Positions 9,492 to 18,846 of a stretch of DNA of 61,403 bases are shown here, piece after piece. Both the position numbers and the translations under genes were made by a program. Each line of letters begins with the position of its first letter. Within the stretch, counting starts at the first letter, position 1. The DNA is from Synergistaceae bacterium. Its GTDB lineage: Bacteria > Synergistota > Synergistia > Synergistales > Synergistaceae. Under the pieces are notes generated by a model. The model was not told the DNA's origin, ran no database searches, and saw only the letters and a list, made by a program, of their open reading frames with translations. The stretch is taken from NCBI GenBank assembly GCA_012728235.1, contig JAAYFL010000016.1, positions 71,341 through 132,743 of the forward strand, written 5' to 3'.

Positions 9492-9517
9492 ATAAAGAAA
9501 CCTCCGAAAATACTATA

Positions 9518-9546
9518 ATATTAGGTCTATATACATGTTACTACAA
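9518..9546 (-). promoter_or_regulatory. Candidate promoter of the 62-aa gene
   Basis: On the minus strand TTGTAG (complement of 9541-9546) lies 17 bases from TAATAT (complement of 9518-9523). It sits 27 bases before the ATG and just ahead of the GGAGG site. The match is moderate and the surroundings are AT-rich, so a chance match is possible. Confidence 0.4.
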
Positions 9547-9770
9547 CAAAGCTTAATGAGCTAGTAACAAAACAAAAACTTAGTAATTTAGTTAAAACTA
9601 AAAATATATAATAAACATAATTAGAATATTTTGGATAATAAATATACTATTTGCCAATTTATATTGCTTGTTTTAGCTGGTATAATATATCTATAAGGTT
9701 ATATTAAAAATAAAGTATATGAAGAAGATAAAGCTTGAAATTCTCTCAATATCAGATTATAAATAGTAGT

Positions 9771-9802
9771 AAAAAAGCGATTTCGAGATCTCGAAATCGC
9801 TT
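9771..9802 (-). terminator. Terminator of tRNA-Val (28-bp perfect palindrome)
   Basis: Bases 9775-9802 form a perfect 28-bp palindrome (AAGCGATTTCGAGA and its complement). On the minus strand it is followed by a run of T (complement of 9771-9776). It lies 10 bases past the 3' end of tRNA-Val, as expected for an intrinsic terminator. The rest of 9547-9770 is AT-rich and shows nothing else I can support. Confidence 0.85.
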
Positions 9803-9812
9803 AATAATTGTC

Positions 9813-9887
9813 TGGTGGGCGATAATGGGTTCGAACCATCGACTTCCACCGTGTGAAGGTGATACTCTACCGCTGAGTTAATCGCCC
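9813..9887 (-). tRNA. tRNA-Val (CAC)
   Basis: The minus strand reads GGGCGATTAACTCAGCGGTA at its 5' end and closes with ATCGCCC plus ACCA. The anticodon loop TTCACAC gives anticodon CAC (valine, GUG codons). The T arm contains GGTTCGAACC, and CCA is encoded. The length is 75 bases. It has its own promoter (9905-9933) and terminator (9771-9802), so it is a single-gene unit. Confidence 0.95.
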
Positions 9888-9904
9888 TAAAATAAAGCAA
9901 AGAA

Positions 9905-9933
9905 AGTATACTAGTTAAACTGTTTTTTATCAA
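9905..9933 (-). promoter_or_regulatory. Promoter of tRNA-Val
   Basis: On the minus strand TTGATA (complement of 9928-9933) lies exactly 17 bases from TATACT (complement of 9905-9910). This predicts transcription starting around 9898, about 10 bases before the mature tRNA. Spacing and position fit a housekeeping sigma-70 promoter. Confidence 0.7.
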
Positions 9934-10253
9934 CTGTTAATCACATTAAAGAGTTTTTTAAATTACTATAAAGCGTATTAAATTTATATAGGTTATATGT
10001 TACACTTAGTAACTAATTGAGTATATATATTATATAGCAAAGGACTCTTTAGTGTTTCTAAAAAAGTAATTTTTTCTATTTTGCATTAGTATTAATGTGT
10101 AAAACTAATTTAAAAAAACATTTGACTATCAAAAATCATAAAGAGTTAGGAAAAGTTTCTATGTTCACTGTGAATATAAACATTTGTGTTTTTGACTTGT
10201 GTACAAATTGAGTTAAATAATTATTGATATAATATATTGGAGGTTATATAGAC
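9934..10253. other. AT-rich intergenic stretch before lepB
   Basis: This 320-base non-coding stretch is very AT-rich and has many short A/T runs. I see no tRNA, no riboswitch signature and no convincing hairpin. A TATAAT at 10228-10233 lies only 20 bases before the lepB ATG and overlaps the region needed for the ribosome site (GGAGG at 10240), so I do not call it the lepB promoter. Confidence 0.4.
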
Positions 10254-10769
10254 ATGCCGAAACCATGGTGGCGTGAAACAATTGAAACTGTTTTTTGGGC
10301 TTTGATATTAGCTCTTATATTAAGGACTTTTGTTATCCAAGCTTTTTGGATTCCAAGCTCTTCTATGGTCCCAACATTAGAAATAGGGGATCGAGTACTT
10401 GTTTTAAAGTTTTGGTATTCTTTACCAAAAACAGAGCCTGAAAGAGGACAAATAGCTGTATTTAAGTATCCAGTTGACCCCAGAAGGGATTTCGTGAAAA
10501 GAATAATCGGGTTACCCGGAGAGAAAGTCGAAATACGCGATGGTACAGTCTACATAAATGAGAAAGAATTATTTGAACCCTACGTTAAAAATACAGATAC
10601 ATACGACATGGAACCTATAGAAGTCCCAGATAAAAAATATTTTTGTTTGGGAGATAATAGACCCAATTCTCAAGACGGACGCTTCTGGGGATTTGTGCCC
10701 AAGAAATTTTTGAGAGGTCCCGCTGTTTTTAGATATTGGCCAATAACGAGGATTGGATTAATTAAATAA
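10254..10769 (+). CDS. lepB: Signal peptidase I
   Basis: This is the membrane-anchored serine protease that removes signal peptides from secreted proteins. One N-terminal membrane segment (about residues 13-30) precedes the catalytic-Ser motif PSSSMVPT (Ser37), and DFVKRIIGLPGE supplies the general-base Lys82. GDNRPNSQDGRFWGFV is the conserved box E. At 171 residues it is the short form. GGAGG is upstream of the ATG. It heads a tightly packed run (rbgA begins directly after the stop) with the Firmicutes-like order signal peptidase, YlqF, RnhB. Confidence 0.96.
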   Translation: MPKPWWRETIETVFWALILALILRTFVIQAFWIPSSSMVPTLEIGDRVLVLKFWYSLPKTEPERGQIAVFKYPVDPRRDFVKRIIGLPGEKVEIRDGTVYINEKELFEPYVKNTDTYDMEPIEVPDKKYFCLGDNRPNSQDGRFWGFVPKKFLRGPAVFRYWPITRIGLIK

Positions 10770-11603
10770 ATGGGCCGTACAGTTTGGTACCCTGGCCATA
10801 TGGCAAAAGGCAAGAGACAGTTAGAAGCACTTGCCAATACAATAGATTTTATAATTGAGGTTCGGGACGCTAGGGCCCCGAACCTTTCTTCGTCCCCCTT
10901 ATTAGATATTTTTGAAAATAGAATTCAAATAATAGTGGTTCTTTCAAAAGCAGATTTGTCTGAAAAAAACGTATCTAATGAATGGGTTCGTTTTTTAAAT
11001 AAACAAGGCATGATGGCACAATCCTTAGACCTAAGAAAAGGGAATGTAAGTAAACTAAAAAAAGATATAACGAGAAAGAAGCCTTATTACAGAGATCTGA
11101 GATTGGCGGTTGTGGGCATACCTAACGTTGGGAAATCAATCCTAATTAATCAACTTGTTGGACGTAAAGCAGCATTAGTAGGGGGAGTCCCAGGTGTAAC
11201 AAAAGGTGTCTCGTGGTTTAGAGGTCAAGGATTCCTATTGGCAGATTCCCCGGGGATACTTGATCCGCACAGTGACAAAAGAGCTCATAGAATTCTTTCT
11301 TGGATTGGATCATCAAAAGGACAAGTAATAGGTAGTTACGAAGAACACGCAAAAGAGTGCATATCTTTTATGATTAAAAAAGATATTTGGTCTGGATTAG
11401 AGAAAACATGGGGTATAAAACCTGAAGGTACAACTTCAGATATATTAAAAAATATTGGGAATAGGTTGGGAAAACTATTACCCGGTGGTGTTATAGATTT
11501 GGAAACTTCAGGCAAGATTTTTCTAGAAGCCTTTGCTACAGGAAAATTTGGATGTATGAGTTTGGAAAAACCCAATGAGCCTCCTCTATGGGAGCTTCTT
11601 TAA
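10770..11603 (+). CDS. rbgA: Ribosome biogenesis GTPase YlqF/RbgA
   Basis: This is a circularly permuted GTPase for late 50S subunit assembly. The motif order is G4 first (SKAD, 59-62), then G1 (GIPNVGKS, 116-123), then G3 (DSPG, 159-162), as in YlqF/RbgA. The N-terminal WYPGHMAKGKRQL and the C-terminal RNA-binding tail are family features. The length of 277 is typical. Its ATG follows the lepB stop with no gap, so translation is probably coupled. Confidence 0.95.
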   Translation: MGRTVWYPGHMAKGKRQLEALANTIDFIIEVRDARAPNLSSSPLLDIFENRIQIIVVLSKADLSEKNVSNEWVRFLNKQGMMAQSLDLRKGNVSKLKKDITRKKPYYRDLRLAVVGIPNVGKSILINQLVGRKAALVGGVPGVTKGVSWFRGQGFLLADSPGILDPHSDKRAHRILSWIGSSKGQVIGSYEEHAKECISFMIKKDIWSGLEKTWGIKPEGTTSDILKNIGNRLGKLLPGGVIDLETSGKIFLEAFATGKFGCMSLEKPNEPPLWELL

Positions 11604-11605
11604 TT

Positions 11606-12205
11606 ATGCTGGGGCATATTCCTGTAATAGCTGGTACTGATGAAGTTGGACGCGGTCCTTTAGCAGGTCCTGTTGTTGCAGCAGCAGTAATTATAAATAA
11701 ACGCCAACACGCTATTCTTCTAGGAGAAGGACTGCGCGATTCAAAAAAAATCTCTCATAAAATAAGAATGAGGCTTTTTTTACGATTGTCAGAACTAGGA
11801 GTTGTTTGGAGGGCACAGGCTGCATCTCCCCAAAAAATAGATAGTATCAATATATTACAAGCATCATTGTGGTGCATGAGAAGAGCCATTGAAAAACTTC
11901 CTATTGTTCCGGACTTAGTTCTTGTTGACGGGAATCAGAACATTCCTAATGTATCTATAAAACAGAAATGTATTGTCAAAGGAGATGACAGGGTTCCGGT
12001 GATAGCTTTAGCATCAGTGATAGCAAAAGTATTACGCGATAATGCAATGATTGAATTAGATAAAATCTATTCTGAATATGGCTTTGCATCTAATAAGGGA
12101 TATCCCTCCTTAAAACATAGAGAAAAATTAAAAAAAATTGGCCCCTCTCCAATACATAGGATGTCTTTTAGAGGTGTGCTCATTTCTGAAGAAAATGTCT
12201 CTTGA
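11606..12205 (+). CDS. rnhB: Ribonuclease HII
   Basis: RNase HII cuts RNA in RNA-DNA hybrids and removes single ribonucleotides from DNA. The acidic active site is visible: D and E in GTDEVGRGPLAG, D in LVDGNQ, and the ASVIAKVLRD helix with its Asp. I chose ATG 11606 because GGGAG lies 11 bases upstream and the usual short lead-in to the DEVGRG motif is kept. ATG 11588 (six residues longer, overlapping rbgA) is the alternative. It overlaps yraN by 11 bases. Confidence 0.93.
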   Translation: MLGHIPVIAGTDEVGRGPLAGPVVAAAVIINKRQHAILLGEGLRDSKKISHKIRMRLFLRLSELGVVWRAQAASPQKIDSINILQASLWCMRRAIEKLPIVPDLVLVDGNQNIPNVSIKQKCIVKGDDRVPVIALASVIAKVLRDNAMIELDKIYSEYGFASNKGYPSLKHREKLKKIGPSPIHRMSFRGVLISEENVS

Positions 12206-12650
12206 GAGAGCACTTGAACTTTATATTAAAGAGCATGCAGTAAAGAAGAGAGATATAAAAGAAACTGAAACTATTTCTCTTCCAAAACATTTACGTCTAG
12301 GTAGAATGGGAGAAGATATCGCGTGCGAGTATTTGGTATCTAACGATTATGAAATAATCGATAGAAACGTCAGGTATCGTTGGGGCGAAATAGATATCAT
12401 TGCAAAAGACAGTGAAACCTGTGACTTAGTTTTTGTAGAAGTTCGAACGAGAACGATTGGCAAGATAATGCCCCCTGATAAAACAGTAGGACCAGAAAAA
12501 CTCAAAAAACTTATTCGATCGTGTAGGACTTGGGTAGAGAACAAACAATACTCCGCTTTTTGGAGAATAGACCTTCTGGCAATTACGGTAAAAGAAGATA
12601 ATTCTTACGATACTGAACACATAAAAAATATCACGGAGGCGATACTGTGA
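12195..12650 (+). CDS. yraN: UPF0102 (YraN-like) endonuclease-fold protein
   Basis: The YraN family has a restriction-endonuclease-like fold. The core reads RLGRMGEDIACEYLVSNDYE, then RYRWGEIDIIAKD and FVEVRTR, with the E/D...E-x-R pattern of a nuclease-like site. The cellular role is not firmly established; it is typically found beside rnhB and comM, as here. ATG 12195 is preferred over an upstream in-frame ATG at 12138, which would lie deep inside rnhB. About 30 residues of extra N-terminal sequence precede the domain. Confidence 0.88.
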   Translation: MSLERALELYIKEHAVKKRDIKETETISLPKHLRLGRMGEDIACEYLVSNDYEIIDRNVRYRWGEIDIIAKDSETCDLVFVEVRTRTIGKIMPPDKTVGPEKLKKLIRSCRTWVENKQYSAFWRIDLLAITVKEDNSYDTEHIKNITEAIL

Positions 12651-14161
12651 ATTATGTTTCCGGAATTACATTGCGCGGAATACAAGCCATTCCAGTGGAA
12701 GTGGAAGTTGAAACAACAGGGGGGCTATTTCAAATATCAGTAGTAGGGTTACCGGATACTGCTGTTAAAGAAGCGCGAGAAAGAGTTAGAGCAGCTCTGA
12801 GGAGTGTAGGCATAAACATCAAAGGGAGAGTGGCCATTAATCTTGCTCCGGCAGATATACCCAAAGAAGGAGCACTATTAGACTTGTCAATGGCAGTTGG
12901 TATTGCCTGTTCACAGGGGGGGGTAAAAGTAAAGAACCCCTCGTTATTTCTAGGAGAATTAGCATTAGATGGGCGGCTGAGAAAGGTAAAAGGAGCAGTA
13001 CCTGCTGCTTTTTTAGCAAAAGAGAAAAACTTTGATTTGTATATACCTGAAAAAAATGCCGATGAAGTAGGGCTCATAGAGGGAATAAGAGCATACAAAG
13101 TCTCAACTTTGAACGACTTATTTGAACATTTGAAGGGTAAGAAGGAACTACCTCTGGTTGAGCACACTTTTATAAACGATATAGAGCCGGAAGCAAATCC
13201 CGATTTTTCAGATATAAAAGGACAAACCGTAGCTAAAAGAGCACTAGAAATTGCTGCGGCCGGACATCATAATATTCTTTTTGTAGGGTCGCCAGGTTCT
13301 GGAAAGACAATGTTGGCCCGGGCTTTAAAGAGCATTTTGCCACCTCTTTCGTATGAAGAATTAATAGAGGTACTCTTGCTAAAAAGTACGGCAGGAGTAG
13401 ATTTTTCAACTTTGCAGGAAAGGCCCTTTCGATCAGTGCATCACACCGCGAGTGCCGTTGCACTATGTGGCGGAGGAGTGCATCTACGTCCAGGAGAAAT
13501 AAGTTTGGCTTCGAGAGGAGTTCTTTTTCTTGATGAATTTCCTGAGTTTACACGGGATGTTTTGGAGTCCCTTCGCCAACCGTTGGAAGATGGACATATA
13601 ACGGTAAGCAGAGCCGCTGGAAGTGTAGTTTACCCCGCCAAGGTTCTTATGGTTGCAGCATGTAATCCATGTGCATGTGGGTACTACGGAGATCCTGTTG
13701 AGCGGTGCAGCTGTTCTCCTTCTGCATTAGATCGTTATAGAAGGCGTTTATCCGGTCCTATATTAGATAGAATTGACTTGCACATATCAGTTCCAAGACT
13801 TATGCCGGAGGAGCTTGTATCACTAGAAGGCAAAAACGGTGAAAGTAGTTTTGATGTTAGGAAAAGAGTAAAAGAGGCTCGTTTACGTCAGGAAAAAAGA
13901 TGGAATAAATTAGGATTTCAGTGTAACTCAGAAATACCAGAAAAAATTCTTCGTCATCATGTGCAAATTAAACCCGAAGTAAGAGAATTTTTATTGAAAT
14001 CACTTAATAGAGTTAGACTTTCGGGTAGAGGTCTTTCTAGAGTGCTTCGTGTTTCACGTACGATAGCAGATCTTGAAGATACAGAGCGAATAGAAATACA
14101 ACATGTCGCAGAGGCGTTAAGCTATAGAGAAGGAGAAGCTCTTTCGTGGATGAGGTCCTAA
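12647..14161 (+). CDS. comM: ComM/YifB-type Mg-chelatase-like AAA+ ATPase
   Basis: ComM is a hexameric AAA+ helicase implicated in branch migration during natural transformation. The N-terminal domain (VEVETTGGLFQISVVGLPD) belongs to the ComM/Lon-like family. Walker A is VGSPGSGKTMLARAL, and Walker B is GVLFLDEFPEF. CNPCACGYYGDPVERCSCS is the conserved cysteine segment, and the C-terminal domain is present, for 504 residues in all. GTG start with GGAGG upstream; it overlaps yraN by 4 bases. dprA follows with overlap, making a DNA-uptake pair. Confidence 0.95.
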   Translation: MNYVSGITLRGIQAIPVEVEVETTGGLFQISVVGLPDTAVKEARERVRAALRSVGINIKGRVAINLAPADIPKEGALLDLSMAVGIACSQGGVKVKNPSLFLGELALDGRLRKVKGAVPAAFLAKEKNFDLYIPEKNADEVGLIEGIRAYKVSTLNDLFEHLKGKKELPLVEHTFINDIEPEANPDFSDIKGQTVAKRALEIAAAGHHNILFVGSPGSGKTMLARALKSILPPLSYEELIEVLLLKSTAGVDFSTLQERPFRSVHHTASAVALCGGGVHLRPGEISLASRGVLFLDEFPEFTRDVLESLRQPLEDGHITVSRAAGSVVYPAKVLMVAACNPCACGYYGDPVERCSCSPSALDRYRRRLSGPILDRIDLHISVPRLMPEELVSLEGKNGESSFDVRKRVKEARLRQEKRWNKLGFQCNSEIPEKILRHHVQIKPEVREFLLKSLNRVRLSGRGLSRVLRVSRTIADLEDTERIEIQHVAEALSYREGEALSWMRS

Positions 14162-15243
14162 AAGCACTACTTTTGTTAAATAAAGCGGGCTTAGATGTCC
14201 GGGCTTGGGAAAAGATAATAGCAAAAAAAATGAGTCCTGAAATGCTATGGAAAAGCAGCATTGAAAAAGTTAAGGAATTAGGATTTACTGAATCTGCATT
14301 AACAAAAATAAGAGAAGACGAAAAAAGGGGATGGGCTGAAAGAGAAATTGAAAAAAGCCAAAAACTTGGTATAAAAATAACGACATTTCTCGATAACAAC
14401 TATCCAGAAACTCTTTCTGTTCTAAAAGATGCGCCATTACTACTTTATTGGAAGGGACATACAACAAACATTTCTTTTAAGACCATTGGCGTCGTAGGAA
14501 CAAGGAAATCAACAGTATACGGGCAAAGAATAGCGGAGCGCATTGGAATGTGTTCTGCACAAGCAAACATATCTTTAATAAGTGGGGGAGCATCAGGTAT
14601 AGATGAATTTGCTCACTCCGGTGTTTGTAAAATTAATGGTAGAACTTTTGCTATTTTAGGAAATGGAGTAGATATAGATTATCCTCGCTCAAATTCAGAG
14701 CTTTTTGCTAGAATCCGTGAAAAAGGTGCGTTAATTTCAGAGTTCCCGCTAGGAACAAAAGGGGAACCGTGGAGATTCCCTAGAAGAAATAGGATAGTAG
14801 CTGCTCTTTCAGAGAAGCTTATAGTGGTAGAAGCCCCTATAAAAAGTGGAGCTATGATCACGGCCCGGATCGCCATAGATCTAGGCAAGGAGGTTTGGGC
14901 TGTTCCCGGCCCTATAAATATGCAAGTTTCAGAAGGCTGTAACAGGCTTATTTTTGATGGTGCATATCCTTATATCAACGATGATGTTTTTTGGGGTATC
15001 CAAGAGCATTTTGAATCTGTTTCTAATGTGTCAGACAAATTGAAAAAAATAAATATAGAGTCCCTGTCTTCAGAAGAGATAACAGTAGTGCATTTTCTAC
15101 TTCGTTCAGGTGGGCACACTATAGACAATATCGCAAATGAAGTTAAGATGGACGCCGCAAACGTATTAAAAACGATTGCGATTTTATCTGCAAAAGAAAT
15201 AGTTTACACATCAGCTCCCGGCAGGTATAGCGTAAATATCTGA
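14146..15243 (+). CDS. dprA: DNA-processing protein DprA (Smf)
   Basis: DprA loads RecA onto incoming single-stranded DNA. The Rossmann-like core is clear: GVVGTRKSTVYGQ, ISGGASGIDEFAHSG, GNGVDIDYPRSN, FPRRNRIVAALSE. An N-terminal SAM-like region (1-85) and a C-terminal winged-helix-like region (EVKMDAANVLKTIAILSAKE) flank it. The start is GTG at 14146 within the comM end (16-base overlap), with AAGGAG upstream. comM-dprA suggests transformability, but no other competence pilus genes are in the window apart from a comF homologue at 43.4 kb. Confidence 0.95.
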   Translation: MDEVLKALLLLNKAGLDVRAWEKIIAKKMSPEMLWKSSIEKVKELGFTESALTKIREDEKRGWAEREIEKSQKLGIKITTFLDNNYPETLSVLKDAPLLLYWKGHTTNISFKTIGVVGTRKSTVYGQRIAERIGMCSAQANISLISGGASGIDEFAHSGVCKINGRTFAILGNGVDIDYPRSNSELFARIREKGALISEFPLGTKGEPWRFPRRNRIVAALSEKLIVVEAPIKSGAMITARIAIDLGKEVWAVPGPINMQVSEGCNRLIFDGAYPYINDDVFWGIQEHFESVSNVSDKLKKINIESLSSEEITVVHFLLRSGGHTIDNIANEVKMDAANVLKTIAILSAKEIVYTSAPGRYSVNI

Positions 15244-15257
15244 AAGAGGTGTCATAT

Positions 15258-17399
15258 ATGACTACAAAAAAAGATGTAGAAATTAAAACTAAAAAAATTG
15301 CTCCTAAAAAGACAAGCAAGAAGACAGCTAAAAAGGGGAGCGTAAAAGTTTCTGATTTTGAGGGGAAAAAACTCGTAATTGTTGAGTCTCCTGCCAAGGC
15401 AAGAACTCTAGAGAAAATATTAGGAAATGAATATAAGGTTTTAGCCAGCATTGGACATGTAAGAGATTTACCTAAAGCACGATTGGCAATTGATATCGAA
15501 AACAACTTTGACCCCGAGTATATTAATGTAAGAGGAAAAGCGCAGTTAATTAAAGAGCTTAAAAACGCATCATCTGTAAGTAAGACGACATTCTTAGCAT
15601 CGGACCCTGACCGCGAAGGAGAAGCCATTTCATGGCATCTAGCAACATTGCTTGAGTTAGATCCAAGAACAAAGTGTAGGATAAGGATGCATGAAATTAC
15701 AAAGAATGGAGTAATAGGAGCTATATCTAAACCAGACACAATTGATATGAACAGGGTGGATGCACAACAAGCACGCAGGGTGTTGGACCGTTTAGTCGGT
15801 TATCAACTTAGCCCATTGCTCTGGAATAAGGTGCAAAAAGGACTTTCTGCCGGTCGAGTGCAATCAGTAGCCCTAAAAATAATTTGTGCCAGAGAAGACG
15901 AAATAAACAAGTTTATTCCTGAAGAATACTGGCTGATAGATGTTAATGCGAAGTCGGTTGATGGAGAAAATAGACACTATCTTTTACGGGTTGATAAATA
16001 TAAAGGTAAGTCCTTAAAAATTAAGAATGCCGACGAGGCAAAAAAAATAGAGACAGAAATAAAAGACAATATTCTAAAAGTAGATAATTTCTCAAAAAAG
16101 AGCACGACAAAATCAGCGTTGCCTCCATTTAAGACAAGCACCCTGCAGCAAGAGGCTTCACGCCGTTTCGGTTTCGGCTCAAAAAGAACGATGAGAATAG
16201 CACAATCTCTTTATGAGGGAGTAGAGATGCCAGGAAGAGGTCCTACTGGATTGATTACCTATATGAGAACAGATAGTTTAAGGATCGCACCAGAAGCGAT
16301 TAGTGCGGCTCGAGAATATATAGAGAAAGAATTAGGCAAAGAATATTTGCCAACAAAAGCTAATGAATACAAGGATAAAGCTAACATACAGGATGGACAT
16401 GAAGCGATAAGAGCAACGGACCCATCTTTAACACCAGAATCTATAAAAGAATTTTTATCTCCCGAACAATATAGTTTGTATAATCTCATATGGAGTCGTT
16501 TTATAGCTAGTCAAACAGAAGCTGCACGCATATCTCGATCTACAATCACATGTAGTAGTGGAGACTATACTTTGAAACAGGCAGGAATTGTAGTGGACTT
16601 TGATGGGTGGGGAAAACTTTATCCTCTGGGAGTAAAGAGCACAATTATAGAAACGGCAGTAGATGGTGAGCCCTTACAAGTTATAGATATAAAGAAAGAT
16701 CAGAAATACACAAAACCACCAGCACGTTACTTAGAAGCAGGATTAATAAAAGTGCTTGAAGAAAAGGGGATAGGACGTCCTTCTACTTATGCGGTAATAA
16801 TAGACACGTTATTTACACGTAGATATGTCGAATTTGCTGAAGAAGATAAGAGGTTAATCCCAACTAAACTAGGATTATTGGTAAATAAGTTTTTAATAAA
16901 ATATTTTTCTGATTTTATCAATGAAGACTTTACGGCTGAAATGGAAGAAGAATTTGATAAGATTGAATCGGGTAAAAAGCAGTGGCGTGAAATAATATCT
17001 TCGTTTTGGAGTGGTTTTAAGCCAATATTAGATGATGTGGCAAAAAATGCCGAGAATATGCATCCTGAACCTGAGTTTATTGGCGAAAAATGTCCCGACT
17101 GTGGAAACGAGCTGATTATAAAGCATGGCAGATTTGGGGAATTTATTGCGTGCACTGGGTATCCTGACTGTAAATACACAAGAAAAATAGTCCGAAGCAT
17201 TGGAATCAAATGTCCTAAATGCGAAGAGGGAGAACTTGTAAGAAGAAGAGCCACAAAAGGCAAAGTTAAGGGACGTTTTTTCTACGGTTGTTCGAGATTC
17301 CCTGACTGTGACTATATAACGTGGCAAAACCCCAAATTAAAAGCGAACAAAAACGGGGCAGAAGGTTCTGCTTTAACAAAGAAAATTGAGTCAGACTAA
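15258..17399 (+). CDS. topA: DNA topoisomerase I (type IA)
   Basis: TopA relaxes negative supercoils. The TOPRIM domain has VIVESPAKARTLEKIL and SDPDREGEAISWHLA. The active-site tyrosine lies in TYMRTDS. Two C-terminal C4 zinc fingers are seen (CPDCGNE...CTGYPDC and CPKCEEGE...CSRFPDC). The first about 35 residues are lysine-rich and non-conserved. I chose ATG 15258 (AGAGG 8-9 bases upstream) over GTG 15249. It is part of the dprA-topA-trmFO run. Confidence 0.96.
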   Translation: MTTKKDVEIKTKKIAPKKTSKKTAKKGSVKVSDFEGKKLVIVESPAKARTLEKILGNEYKVLASIGHVRDLPKARLAIDIENNFDPEYINVRGKAQLIKELKNASSVSKTTFLASDPDREGEAISWHLATLLELDPRTKCRIRMHEITKNGVIGAISKPDTIDMNRVDAQQARRVLDRLVGYQLSPLLWNKVQKGLSAGRVQSVALKIICAREDEINKFIPEEYWLIDVNAKSVDGENRHYLLRVDKYKGKSLKIKNADEAKKIETEIKDNILKVDNFSKKSTTKSALPPFKTSTLQQEASRRFGFGSKRTMRIAQSLYEGVEMPGRGPTGLITYMRTDSLRIAPEAISAAREYIEKELGKEYLPTKANEYKDKANIQDGHEAIRATDPSLTPESIKEFLSPEQYSLYNLIWSRFIASQTEAARISRSTITCSSGDYTLKQAGIVVDFDGWGKLYPLGVKSTIIETAVDGEPLQVIDIKKDQKYTKPPARYLEAGLIKVLEEKGIGRPSTYAVIIDTLFTRRYVEFAEEDKRLIPTKLGLLVNKFLIKYFSDFINEDFTAEMEEEFDKIESGKKQWREIISSFWSGFKPILDDVAKNAENMHPEPEFIGEKCPDCGNELIIKHGRFGEFIACTGYPDCKYTRKIVRSIGIKCPKCEEGELVRRRATKGKVKGRFFYGCSRFPDCDYITWQNPKLKANKNGAEGSALTKKIESD

Positions 17400-18723
17400 A
17401 ACAGTAATAGTTATAGGTGGGGGTTTGGCTGGAACAGAAGCTGCCTGGCAATTAGCAGAGCGAGGCATTCATGTGCATTTATATGAAATGAGGCCAAATA
17501 AAACAACTCCGGCACACACAACTTCTTTTTTAGGAGAACTTGTTTGTAGCAATTCTTTTGGCGGAGAAAATACAACAACCCCAGCAGGGATCTTAAAGGA
17601 AGAATTAAGGACACTTAACAGTCTGCTCCTTCAATGTGCAGAGAGAACAAAAGTCCCTGCTGGGAATGCACTCGCTGTTGATAGAGATCTATTCTCAGAA
17701 TTAGTTGAGAATAAAATAAGCAATCATCCCAAAATAAAGATAATACGAGAAGAGCAAATTTCAATGCCGTCGTTACCTACAATTATAGCGACCGGTCCTT
17801 TAACTTCACCAGCCTTCGCAAAAGAATTAAAGAGAAAAGTAGGAGCAGATTTTCTTTATTTTTATGATGCGGTTGCACCTATAATTACCTATGAAAGTAT
17901 CGACAGAAAATTGTCTTTTAAGGCTAATAGATATGGGGACAAGGGCGATTATATTAATTGTCCAATGGATGAACAAACATATCATGAGTTCTGGGAAGCT
18001 TTGACGGAGGCTGAGACGGCGCAGAGACATAGTTTTGAAGAAGAAATTCACCATTTCGAAGGATGTTTGCCGATAGAAGTGATAGCAAAAAGAGGAGTAC
18101 AAACTTTACTTTTTGGTCCATTGCGTCCGGTCGGATTAACTTCTGCAATAGATAATAATAAAAAAGTTTGTGCAATTGTACAGCTACGGCAAGATAATAA
18201 AGATGGCACACTCTATAATATGGTAGGGTTTCAAACAAATTTAAAGTGGGGAGAGCAGGAAAGGGTTTTTCGTTTAATTCCAGCACTTAAGAATGCAGAG
18301 TTCGTACGTAAGGGCGTTATGCACAAAAACCTATTTGTTTGTGCACCTAAAGTACTTGACCGCTTTTTACGTTTGTCTAACGAGGAACCGCTGTATTTAG
18401 CGGGTCAAATAACAGGCGTTGAAGGCTATGTTGAAAGTATTTCAACAGGGATGGCTTCAGCTATTTTTATGTTTGCACATATTATGGGGCATGAAATGCC
18501 TGTTTTCCCTCCAGAGACAGCCATGGGATCTCTTTTATATTATTTATACTCTGCTCTTCCAGAGACCTTTCAACCAATGAATGTCAACTTAGGCATCTTT
18601 CCCAAATTACCTGGGAAAAAAATTTACAAGCGGACGTTGCGTTGTGAAGCTTACGCAAAAAGATCTAAGGAACATATTAATAGATTTATTAATACGTATA
18701 AGCATCTTTTTGTCTCAGATTGA
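17386..18723 (+). CDS. trmFO: Methylenetetrahydrofolate-tRNA-(uracil-5-)-methyltransferase
   Basis: TrmFO makes 5-methyluridine at position 54 of tRNA, using methylene-THF and FAD. The FAD site is VIVIGGGLAGTEAAWQLAE. Family motifs include RPNKTTPAHTT, LVCSNSFGG, YDAVAPI and GDYINCPMDEQTYHEFW. The length is 445. The start is TTG at 17386, overlapping topA by 14 bases; no good ribosome site is seen, so coupling to topA translation is likely. Folate-dependent TrmFO is typical of Firmicutes and some diderms that lack TrmA. Confidence 0.95.
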   Translation: MSQTKTVIVIGGGLAGTEAAWQLAERGIHVHLYEMRPNKTTPAHTTSFLGELVCSNSFGGENTTTPAGILKEELRTLNSLLLQCAERTKVPAGNALAVDRDLFSELVENKISNHPKIKIIREEQISMPSLPTIIATGPLTSPAFAKELKRKVGADFLYFYDAVAPIITYESIDRKLSFKANRYGDKGDYINCPMDEQTYHEFWEALTEAETAQRHSFEEEIHHFEGCLPIEVIAKRGVQTLLFGPLRPVGLTSAIDNNKKVCAIVQLRQDNKDGTLYNMVGFQTNLKWGEQERVFRLIPALKNAEFVRKGVMHKNLFVCAPKVLDRFLRLSNEEPLYLAGQITGVEGYVESISTGMASAIFMFAHIMGHEMPVFPPETAMGSLLYYLYSALPETFQPMNVNLGIFPKLPGKKIYKRTLRCEAYAKRSKEHINRFINTYKHLFVSD

Positions 18724-18812
18724 TTTTGAACAAGTATTTAGAGTTTTTAATGCAATCAAGTAAAAACACTCCTTTTATCTTTAAGTTACTACATCCCTAC
18801 ACAATAAATTTA

Positions 18813-18840
18813 TTGAAATTTGTGCTATAACTGTTAAAAT
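18813..18840 (+). promoter_or_regulatory. Candidate xerC promoter giving a leaderless transcript
   Basis: TTGAAA (18813-18818), a 16-base spacer and TAAAAT (18835-18840) end 6 bases before the xerC ATG, which has no ribosome-binding site. The predicted start point falls on or next to the ATG. An overlapping alternative -10 (TATAAC, 18826-18831) lacks a good -35. Confidence 0.45.
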
Positions 18841-18846
18841 CATAAT

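Noticed and set aside
9775-9802. 28-bp palindrome as an operator or recombination site
   Set aside because: Its position just after tRNA-Val with a T run on the same strand makes a terminator the simpler explanation.
12730-13167. 145-codon antisense frame opposite comM
   Set aside because: A shadow of a strongly conserved gene; no start signal or family match.
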